Shown here one piece after another: positions 48,140-58,660 of a stretch of DNA of 64,000 bases (its first letter is position 1; each line of letters begins with the position of its first letter). The DNA is from Nomia melanderi (Eukaryota > Arthropoda > Insecta > Hymenoptera > Halictidae), in assembly GCF_051020985.1 (NCBI RefSeq), contig NW_027475141.1, positions 1,550,001 to 1,614,000 on the forward strand. Direction: 5' to 3'. The notes beneath the pieces are model-generated. The model was not told where the DNA came from. It made no database searches and saw only the letters and a program-made list of their open reading frames with translations. A program made the position numbers and the translations under genes.

Positions 48140-51100
48140 TAACTTCACCCGAGATATCACCAGATATATATTGGATTTTCCCCTGACCCTGAGTGTCCGG
48201 CCCCATGAGTCGGTGGTTTTCCCGGCCCCTGGTGGGCCGAGGTCGATCTCGCTGCCAGATTCATGCGCCAGAGCCTCCTACAGACAATGCACTTTGATTT
48301 ACTGCGCTATCTGTAAAAGCACACGAGATATCACAAGATATATATTGGATTTTCCCCTGACCCTGAGTGTCCGGCTCCATGAGACGGTGGTTTCCTCGGC
48401 CCCTGGTGGTCCGAGGTCGTTCCCGCTGCACAGATTCATGCGCCAGGGCTTCCTGCAGACAATGCACTTTGATTTATCGCGCCATCTGTAATAGCACCTG
48501 AAATATCACCAGATGTATATTGGATTTTTCCCTGACCCTGAGTGTCCGGCCCCATGAGTCGGTGGTTTTCCCGGCCCCTGGTGGTCCGAGGTCGGTCCCG
48601 CTGGCCAGATTCATGGGCCAGGGCCTCCTACAGACAATGCACTTTGATTTACTGCGCTATCTGTAACAGCACACGAGATATCACCAGATATATATTGGAT
48701 TTTCCCCTGACCCTGAGTGTAAGGCCCCATGAGACGGTGGTTTTCTCGGCCCTTGGTGGTCCGAGGACGTTCCCGCTGCACAGATGCATGGGCCAGGGCC
48801 ACCTGCAGATAATTCACTTTGGTTTATTGCGCTATATCTAATAGCACCCGAGATATCACCAGATATATATTGGATTTTCCCCTGACCCTGACAGCCCGGC
48901 CCCATGAGACGGTGGTTTTCTCGGCCCCTGGTGGTCCGAGGTCGTGCCCGCTGCACAGAATCATGCGCCAGGGCCTCCTACAGACAATGCACTTTGATTT
49001 ATCGCGCTATCTGTAATAGCACCTGAGATATCACCAGATATATATTGGATTTTCCCTGACCCCGAGTGTCCGGCCCCATGAGACGGTGGTTTTCTCGGCC
49101 CCTGGTGGACCGAGGTCGTTCCCGCTGCACGCATTCATGAAGCCAGGGCTTCCTGCAGACAATACACATTGATTTATCGCGTTATCTGTAATAGAACCCG
49201 AGATATCGCCAGATATATATTGGATTTTTACATGACATTGGGTGACAGACACCGAAAATCTGTAATTTTCTCGGCCCCTGGTGGTCCGATGTCGTTCCTG
49301 CTGCACAGATACATGCGCAAGGGCCTCCTACGGACAATGCACTTTGGTTTATTGCGCTATCTGCAATAGCACCCGAGATACCACCAGATATATATTGGAT
49401 TTTTCCCTGACCCTGGGTGTCCGGCCCCATGAGACGGTGGTTTTCTCGGCCCCTGGTAGTCCGAGGTCGTTCCCGCTACACACATGCATGCGCCAGGGCC
49501 TCCTGCAGATAATTCACTTTGGTTTATTGCCCTATCTCTAATAGCACCCGTGATATCACCAGATATATATTGGATTTTCCCCTGACCCTGAGTGTCCGGC
49601 CCCATGAGACGGTGGTTTTCTCGGCCCCTGGTGGTCCGAGGTCGTTCCCCTGGCCAGATTCATGCGCCAGGGCCTCCTACAGACAATGCACTTTGACTTA
49701 TCGCGCTATCTGTAATAGCACCGGAGATATCACCAGATATATATTTGATTTTTCTCTGACCCTGAGTGTCCGGCCCCATGAGGCGGTGGTTTTCTCGGCC
49801 CCTGGTGGTCCGAGGTCGTTCCCGCTGCCCAGATTCATGCGCCAGGGCCTCCTACAGACAACGCACTTTGATTTATTGCGCTTTCTGTAATAGCACCCGA
49901 GATATCACCAGATAAAAATAGGATTTTTCTCTGACCCTGAGTGTCCGGCCCCATGAGACGGTGGTTTTGTCGGCCCCTGGTGGTCCGAGGTCGTTCCCGC
50001 TGGCCAGATTCATGCGCCAGGGCCTCCTACAGACAATGCAGTTTGATTTATTGCGCTATCTGTAATAACACCCGAGATATCACCACATATATATTGGATT
50101 TTCCCCTGACCCTGACAGTCCGGCCCCATGAGACGGTGGTTTTCTCGGCCCCTGATGGTCCGAGGTCGTTCCCGCTGGACAGATTCATGCGCCAGGGCCT
50201 CCTACAGACAATGCACTTTGATTTATTGCGCTATCTGTAATAGCACCCGAGATATCACCATATATAGGCTGGATTTTTACATGACCTTGGGTGACGGATT
50301 CCGAATATGTGTAATTATCTCGGCCCCTGCTGGTCCGAGGTCGTTCCCGCTGCCCAGATTCATGCGCCAGGGCCTCCTACAGACAACGCACTTTGATTTA
50401 TTGCGCTTTCTGTAATAGCACCCGAGATATCACCAGATAAAAATAGGATTTTTCTCTGACCCTGAGTGTCCGGCCCCATGAGACGGTGGTTTTGTCGGCC
50501 CCTGGTGGTCCGAGGTCGTTGCCGCTGCACAGATTTATGCGCCAGGTCCTCCCGCAGACAATGCAGTTTGATTTATTGCGCTATCTGTAATAGCACCCGA
50601 GATATCACCAGATATATATTGGATTTTTCCCTGGCCCTGAGTGTCCGGCCCCATGAGACGGTGGTTTTCTCGGCCGCTGGTGGACCGAGGTCGTTCCCGC
50701 TGCACAGATTCATGCGCCAGGGCCTCCTGTAGATATATTCACATTGGTTTATTGCGCTATCTCTAATAGCACCCGAGATATCACCAGATATATATTGGAT
50801 TTTCCCCTGGCCCTGAGTGTCCGGCCCCATGATACGGTGTTTTTCTCGGCCCCTGGTGATCCGAGGTCGTTCCCGCTGCACAGATTCATGCGCCAGGGCC
50901 TCCTGCAGATAATTCACTTTGATTTATTGCTCTATCTGTAATAGCACCCGAGATATCACCAGACATATGTTGGATTTTTCCGTGACCCTAAGTGTGCGGC
51001 CCCATAAGACGGTGGTTGCCTCGGACCCTTGTGGTCCGTGGTCGTTCCCGCTGCACAGATTCATGCGCCAGGGCCTCCTGCAGATAATTCACTTTGGTTT

Positions 51101-51192
51101 ATTGCGCTACCTCTAATAGCACTCGAGATATCACCAGATATATATTGGATTTTCCCCTGACCCTGAGTGTCCGGCCCCATGGGACTGTGGTT
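46656..51192. repeat. 26-monomer HOR, copy 1 (4,537 bp)
   Basis: 46,656-48,951 matches 51,193-53,488 at an offset of 4,537. 48,951-49,585 matches 53,664-54,298 at an offset of 4,713 because copy 2 gained one monomer. 50,106-50,325 matches 54,295-54,514 at an offset of 4,189, and 50,329-51,192 matches 54,693-55,556 at an offset of 4,364. Markers include TTCATGAAGCCAGGGC (about 49,134), GATAAAAATAGG (E type) and CACAAGATATATATTGG (about 48,332). Confidence 0.87.
49895..50069 (+). repeat. E-type monomer lacking the ATATAT tract
   Basis: After GATATCACCA this monomer reads GATAAAAATAGGATTTTTCT in place of the usual GATATATATTGGATTTTTCC, and later has TTTTGTCGGCCCC. The length is still 175 bp. 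Other copies start near 50,420, 54,785 and 56,535. All four lie within the 49.9-56.6 kb interval and were spread by the larger block duplications there. Confidence 0.82.
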
Positions 51193-54100
51193 TTCTCGGC
51201 CCCTGGGTGTCCGATGTCGTTCCTGCTGCACAGATTCATGCGTCGGGGCCTCCTACGGACAATGAACTTTGATTTATTGCGCTATCTGTAATAGCACCCG
51301 TGATATCACCAGATATATATTGGATTTTCCCCTGACCCCTGAGTGTCCGGACCCATGAGACGGTGGTTTTCTCGGCCCCTGGTGGTCCGAGGTCGTTCCC
51401 GCTGCACACATTCATGCGCCAGGGCCTCCTACGGACAATGCACTTTGGTTTATTGCGCTATCTGTAACAGCACCCGAGATATCACCAGATATATATTGGA
51501 TTTTTCCCTGACCCTGAGTGTCCGGCCCCATGAGACGGTGGTTTTCTCGGCCCCTGGTGGTCCGAGGTCGCTGCACAGATTCATGCGCCAGGGCCTCCTA
51601 CAGACAATGCACTTTGATTTATTGCGCTATCTGTAATAGCACCCGAGAAAGCACAATATATATACTGGATTTTTACATGACTGTGGGTGACGGACACCGA
51701 AAATCTGTAAGTTTCTCGGCCCCTGGAGGACCGAGGTCGTTCCTGCTTCACAGATTCATGCGCCGGGGCCTCCTGCAGACAATGCACTTTGATTTATCCC
51801 GCTATCTCTAATATCACCGGAGATATCATCAGATATATATTGGATTTTTCCCTGACCCTGAGTTTCCGGCCCCATGAGACGTTGGTTTCCTCGGCCCCTG
51901 GTGGCCCTAGCTCGTTCCCGCTGCACATGTTCATGCGCCAGGGCCTCCTACAAACAATGCACTTTGGTTTATTGCGCCATCTGTAACGGAACCCGAGATA
52001 TCACCAGATATATATTGGATTTTTCCCTGACCCTGAGTGGCCGGCCCCATGAGACGGTGGTTTTCTCGGCCCCTGGTGGTCCGAGGTCGCTGCACAGATT
52101 CATGCGCCGGGGCCTCCTGCAGACAATGAACTTTGATTTATCGCGCTATATCTAATAGCACCCGAGATATCACCAGATATATATTGGATTTTCCCCTGAC
52201 CCTGAGTGTCCGGCCCCATGAGACGGTGGTTGTCTCGGCCCCTGGTGTTCCGAGGTCGTTCCGTCTGCACAGACTCATGCGCCAGGGCCTCCTTCAGACA
52301 ATGTACTTTGATTTATCGCGCTATCTCTAATAGCACCCGAGATATCACCAGATATATATTGGATTTTTCCCTGACCATGAGAGTCCGGCCCCATGAGACG
52401 GTGGTTTTCCCGGCCCCTGGTGGTCCGAGGTCGTTCCCGCTGCACAGATTCATGCGCCGGGCCTCCTACAGACAATGCACTTTGATTTATTGCGCTATCT
52501 GTAATAGCACCCGAGAAAGCACCATATATATACTGGATTTTTACATGACTTTGGGTGAGGGACACAGAAAATCTGTAAGTTTCTCGGCCCCTGGAGGGCC
52601 GAGGTCGTTCCTCCTACACAGATTCATGCGCCAGGGCCTCCTACAGACAATGCACTTTGATTTACTGCGCTATCTGTAACTTCACCCGAGATATCACCAG
52701 ATATATATTGGATTTTCCCCTGACCCTGAGTGTCCGGCCCCATGAGTCGGTGGTTTTCCCGGCCCCTGGTGGGCCGAGGTCGATCTCGCTGCCAGATTCA
52801 TGCGCCAGAGCCTCCTACAGACAATGCACTTTGATTTACTGCGCTATCTGTAAAAGCACACGAGATATCACAAGATATATATTGGATTTTCCCCTGACCC
52901 TGAGTGTCCGGCCCCATGAGACGGTGGTTTCCTCGGCCCCTGGTGGTCCGAGGTCGTTCCCGCTGCACAGATTCATGCGCCAGGGCTTCCTGCAGACAAT
53001 GCACTTTGATTTATCGCGCCATCTGTAATAGCACCTGAAATATCACCAGATGTATATTGGATTTTTCCCTGACCCTGAGTGTCCGGCCCCATGAGTCGGT
53101 GGTTTTCCCGGCCCCTGGTGGTCCGAGGTCGGTCCCGCTGGCCAGATTCATGGGCCAGGGCCTCCTACAGACAATGCACTTTGATTTACTGCGCTATCTG
53201 TAACAGCACACGAGATATCACCAGATATATATTGGATTTTCCCCTGACCCTGAGTGTCCGGCCCCATGAGACGGTGGTTTTCTCGGCCCTTGGTGGTCCG
53301 AGGACGTTCCCGCTGCACAGATGCATGGGCCAGGGCCACCTGCAGATAATTCACTTTGGTTTATTGCGCTATATCTAATAGCACCCGAGATATCACCAGA
53401 TATATATTGGATTTTCCCCTGACCCTGACAGCCCGGCCCCATGAGACGGTGGTTTTCTCGGCCCCTGGTGGTCCGAGGTCGTGCCCGCTGGCCAGATTCA
53501 TGCGCCAGGGCCTCCTACAGACAATGCACTTTGATTTATTGCGCTATCGGTAATAGCACCCGAGATATCACCAGATATATATTGGATTTTCCCCTGACCC
53601 TGAGTGTCCGCCCCCATGAGACGGTGATTTTCTCGGCCCCTGGTGGTCCGAGGTCGTTCCCGCTGCACAGAATCATGCGCCAGGGCCTCCTACAGACAAT
53701 GCACTTTGATTTATCGCGCTATCTGTAATAGCACCTGAGATATCACCAGATATATATTTGATTTTTCCCTGACCCCGAGTGTCCGGCCCCATGAGACGGT
53801 GGTTTTCTCGGCCCCTGGTGGACCGAGGTCGTTCCCGCTGCACGCATTCATGAAGCCAGGGCTTCCTGCAGACAATACACATTGATTTATCGCGTTATCT
53901 GTAATAGAACCCGAGATATCGCCAGATATATATTGGATTTTTACATGACATTGGGTGACAGACACCGAAAATCTGTAATTTTCTCGGCCCCTGGTGGTCC
54001 GATGTCGTTCCTGCTGCACAGATACATGCGCAAGGGCCTCCTACGGACAATGCACTTTGGTTTATTGCGCTATCTGCAATAGCACCCGAGATACCACCAG

Positions 54101-55556
54101 ATATATATTGGATTTTTCCCTGACCCTGAGTGTCCGGCCCCATGAGACGGTGGTTTTCTCGGCCCCTGGTAGTCCGAGGTCGTTCCCGCTACACACATGC
54201 ATGCGCCAGGGCCTCCTGCAGATAATTCACTTTGGTTTATTGCCCTATCTCTAATAGCACCCGTGATATCACCAGATATATATTGGATTTTCCCCTGACC
54301 CTGACAGTCCGGCCCCATGAGACGGTGGTTTTCTCGGCCCCTGATGGTCCGAGGTCGTTCCCGCTGGACAGATTCATGCGCCAGGGCCTCCTACAGACAA
54401 TGCACTTTGATTTATTGCGCTATCTGTAATAGCACCCGAGATATCACCATATATAGGCTGGATTTTTACATGACCTTGGGTGACAGATTCCGAATATGTG
54501 TAATTATCTCGGCCCCTGGTGGTCCGAGGTCGTTCCCTCTACACACATGCATGCGCCAGGGCCTCCAGCAGATAATTCACTTTGGTTTATTGCGCTATCT
54601 CTAATAGCACCCGTGATATCACCAGATATATATTGGATTTTCCCCTGACCCTGAGTGTCCGGCCCCATGAGACGGTGGTTTTCTCGGCCCCTGCTGGTCC
54701 GAGGTCGTTCCCGCTGCCCAGATTCATGCGCCAGGGCCTCCTACAGACAACGCACTTTGATTTATTGCGCTTTCTGTAATAGCACCCGAGATATCACCAG
54801 ATAAAAATAGGATTTTTCTCTGACCCTGAGTGTCCGGCCCCATGAGACGGTGGTTTTGTCGGCCCCTGGTGGTCCGAGGTCGTTGCCGCTGCACAGATTT
54901 ATGCGCCAGGTCCTCCCGCAGACAATGCAGTTTGATTTATTGCGCTATCTGTAATAGCACCCGAGATATCACCAGATATATATTGGATTTTTCCCTGGCC
55001 CTGAGTGTCCGGCCCCATGAGACGGTGGTTTTCTCGGCCGCTGGTGGACCGAGGTCGTTCCCGCTGCACAGATTCATGCGCCAGGGCCTCCTGCAGATAT
55101 ATTCACATTGGTTTATTGCGCTATCTCTAATAGCACCCGAGATATCACCAGATATATATTGGATTTTCCCCTGGCCCTGAGTGTCCGGCCCCATGATACG
55201 GTGTTTTTCTCGGCCCCTGATGATCCGAGGTCGTTCCCGCTGCACAGATTCATGCGCCAGGGCCTCCTGCAGATAATTCACTTTGATTTATTGCTCTATC
55301 TGTAATAGCACCCGAGATATCACCAGACATATGTTGGATTTTTCCGTGACCCTAAGTGTGCGGCCCCATAAGACGGTGGTTGCCTCGGACCCTTGTGGTC
55401 CGTGGTCGTTCCCGCTGCACAGATTCATGCGCCAGGGCCTCCTGCAGATAATTCACTTTGGTTTATTGCGCTACCTCTAATAGCACTCGAGATATCACCA
55501 GATATATATTGGATTTTCCCCTGACCCTGAGTGTCCGGCCCCATGGGACTGTGGTT
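51193..55556. repeat. 26-monomer HOR, copy 2 (4,364 bp, 25 monomers)
   Basis: Near-identical to copy 1 segment by segment. It has an extra monomer at about 53,489-53,663, loses the tandem E-type region of copy 1 (about 49,586-50,105), and has one rearranged monomer at about 54,515-54,692 with GTTCCCTCTACACACATG. All steps are whole-monomer gains or losses. Confidence 0.85.
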
Positions 55557-57383
55557 TTCTCGGCCCCTGGTGGTCCGAGGTCGTTCCCGCTGCACAGATT
55601 CATGCGCCCGGGCCTCCTACGGACAATGTACTTTGATTTATCGCGCTATCTGTAATAGCACCTGAGATATCACCAGATATATATTTGATTTTTCCCTGAC
55701 CCCGAGTGTCCGGCCCCATGAGACGGTGGTTTTCTCGGCCCCTGGTGGACCGAGGTCGTTCCCGCTGCACGCATTCATGAAGCCAGGGCTTCCTGCAGAC
55801 AATACACATTGATTTATCGCGTTATCTGTAATAGAACCCGAGATATCGCCAGATATATATTGGATTTTTACATGACATTGGGTGACAGATACCGAAAATC
55901 TGTAATTTTCTCGGCCCCTGGTGGTCCGATGTCGTTCCTGCTGCACAGATACATGCGCAAGGGCCTCCTACGGACAATGCACTTTGGTTTATTGCGCTAT
56001 CTGCAATAGCACCCGAGATACCACCAGATATATATTGGATTTTTCCCTGACCCTGAGTGTCCGGCCCCATGAGACGGTGGTTTTCTCGGCCCCTGGTAGT
56101 CCGAGGTCGTTCCCGCTACACACATGCATGCGCCAGGGCCTCCTGCAGATAATTCACATTGGTTTATTGCACTATCTCTAATAGCACCCGTGATATCACC
56201 AGATATATATTGGATTTTCCCCTGACCCTGAGTGTCCGGCCCCATGAGACGGTGGTTTTCTCGGCCCCTGGTGGTCCGAGGTCGTTCCCCTGGCCAGATT
56301 CATGCGCCAGGGCCTCCTACAGACAATGCACTTTGACTTATCGCGCTATCTGTAATAGCACCGGAGATATCACCAGATATATATTTGATTTTTCTCTGAC
56401 CCTGAGTGTCCGGCCCCATGAGGCGGTGGTTTTCTCGGCCCCTGGTGGTCCGAGGTCGTTCCCGCTGCCCAGATTCATGCGCCAGGGCCTCCTACAGACA
56501 ACGCACTTTGATTTATTGCGCTTTCTGTAATAGCACCCGAGATATCACCAGATAAAAATAGGATTTTTCTCTGACCCTGAGTGTCCGGCCCCATGAGACG
56601 GTGGTTTTGTCGGCCCCTGGTGGTCCGAGGTCGTTCCCGCTGGCCAGATTCATGCGCCAGGGCCTCCTACAGACAATGCAGTTTGATTTATTGCGCTATC
56701 TGTAATAACACCCGAGATTTCACGACATATATATTGGATTTTCCCCTGACCCTGAGTGTCCGGCCCCATGAGACGGTGGTTTCCTCGGCCCCTGGTGGAC
56801 CGAGGTCGTTCCCGCTGCACGCATTAATGAAGCCAGGGCTTCCTGCAGACAATACACATTGATTTATCGCGTTATCTGTAATAGAACCCGAGATATCGCC
56901 AGATATATATTGGATTTTTACATGACATTGGGTGACAGATACCGAAAATCTGTAATTTTCTCGGCCCCTGGTGGTCCGATGTCGTTCCTGCTGCACAGAT
57001 ACATGCGCAAGGGCCTCCTACGGACAATGCACTTTGGTTTATTGCGCTATCTGCAATAGCACCCGAGATACCACCAGATATATATTGGATTTTCCCCTGA
57101 CCCTGACAGTCCGGCCCCATGAGACGGTGGTTTTCTCGGCCCCTGATGGTCCGAGGTCCTTCCCGCTGGACAGATTCATGCGCCAGGGCCTCCTACAGAC
57201 AATGCACTTTGATTTATTGCGCTATCTGTAATAGCACCCGAGATATCACCAGATATAGGCTGGATTTTTACATGACCTTGGGTGACGGATTCCGAATATG
57301 TGTAATTTTCTCGGCCCCTGGTGGTCCGAGGTCGTTCCCTCTACACACATGCATGCGCCAGGGCCTCCTGCAGATAATTCACT
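55557..57383. repeat. Mosaic of pieces from the 26-monomer HOR
   Basis: 55,640-56,225 matches 53,713-54,298 (offset 1,927). 56,226-56,753 matches 49,586-50,113 (offset 6,640). 56,754-57,090 matches 55,704-56,040 (offset 1,050). About 57,091-57,340 matches 54,289-54,538 (offset 2,802). The segment order is scrambled relative to the parent unit but stays in monomer register and one orientation. Confidence 0.82.
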
Positions 57384-58660
57384 TTGGTTTATTGCGCTAT
57401 CTCTAATAGCACCCGAGATATCACCAGATATATATTGGATTTTCCCCTGACCCTGAGTGTCCGGCCCCATGTGTCGATGGTTTTCTCGGTCCCTCGTGGT
57501 CCGAGGTCGATCCCGCTGTACAGATTTATGCGCCAGGGATTCCTGCAGACAATTCACTTTGGTTCATTGCGCTTTCTCTAATAGCACTCGAGATATCACC
57601 AGATATGTATTGGATTTTCCCCTGACCCTGAGTGTCCGGCCCCATGTGTCGATGGTTTTCTCGGTCCCTCGTGGTCCGAGGTCGATCCCGCTGTACAGAT
57701 TTATGCGCCAGGGCCTCCTACGGACAATGTACTTTGATTTATTGCGCTATCTGTAATAGCACCCGAGATATCACCAGACATATATTGGATTTTCCCCTGA
57801 CCCTGAGTGTCCGGCCCCATGAGACGGTGATTGTCTCGGCCCCTGGTGGTCAGAGGTCATTCCCGCTGTACAGATTCACGCGCCAGGGCTTCCTGCAGAC
57901 AATGCACTTTGATTTATTGCGCTACTTGTAATTGCACCCGAGATATCACCAGATATATATTGGATTTTCCGCTGACCCTGAGTGTCCGGCCCCATGAGAC
58001 GGTGGTTTTCTCGGCCCCTGGTGGTCCGAGGTCGTTCCCGCTGGCCAGATTCATGCGCCAGGCCCTCCTACAGACAATGCACTTTGATTTATTGCGGTAT
58101 CTGTAATAGCACCCGAGATATCACCAGATATATATTGGATTTTTCCCTGACCCTGAGTGTCCGGCCCCATGAGACGGTGGTTTTCTCGGCCCCTGGTGGT
58201 CCGAGGTCGTTCCCGCTGCACAGATTCATGCGCCAGGGCCTCCTGCAGATAATTCACTTTGGTTTATTGCGCTACCTCTAATAGCACTCGAGATATCACC
58301 AGATACATATTGGATTTTCCCCTGACCCTGAGTGTCCGGCCCCATGAGACGGTGGTTGTGTCGGCCCCTGGTGGTCCGAGGTCATTCCCGCTGCACAGGT
58401 TCATGCGCCAGGGCCTCGTACAGACAATGCACTTTGATTTATTGCGCTATCTGTTATAGCACCCGAGATATCACCAGATATATATTGGATTTTCCCCTGA
58501 CCCCGAGTGACCGGCCCCATGAGACTGTGGTTTTCTCGGCCCCTGGTGGTCCGAGGTCGTTCCCGCTGCACAGATTCATGCGCCAGGGCCTCCTGCAGAT
58601 AATTCACATTGGTTTATTGCGCTACCTCTAATAGCACTCGAGATATCACCAGATATATAT
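57384..58660. repeat. Diverged forerunner of the 1,400-bp octamer HOR
   Basis: Two adjacent C-type monomers (near 57,450 and 57,625) are followed by a monomer with GGTGATTGTCTCGG and GCTGTACAGATTCACG. One 1,400-bp step to the right gives C, A, then the GGTTGTCTCGG monomer. The monomer order is the same except that the second C was replaced by A. The remaining monomers (57,960-58,660) are ordinary A types with CTACCTC and CACTCGAG. Confidence 0.75.
58111..58285 (+). repeat. Reference A-type monomer (175 bp)
   Basis: This copy serves as the reference. Counting ACCCGAG as position 1: GATATC palindrome at 7-12; AT-rich tract GATATATATT at 17-26; a subtype box at 35-70 beginning CCCTGACCCTGAGTG and ending GAGACGGTGG; TTTT at 71-74; CTCGG at 75-79 and CCGAG at 91-95, which form a short dyad; CGTTCCCGCTGCAC at 98-111; CATGCGCCAGGGCC at 117-130; the haplotype region 131-170 with GCAGATAATTCAC; and TTTATTGCGCTA at 153-164. 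Nine CpGs and about 53% G+C were counted by hand. Type A makes up most of the array. Confidence 0.9.

Noticed and set aside
58111..58285. CENP-B box (TTCG, then A, then CGGG in fixed spacing)
   Set aside because: Checked on both strands of the A and B reference monomers. The B box has a TTCG on the minus strand (from CCGAAAATC), but the A and CGGG parts do not follow. Monomer CCCGCTGCAC lacks the required T and CGAA partner. No convincing match.
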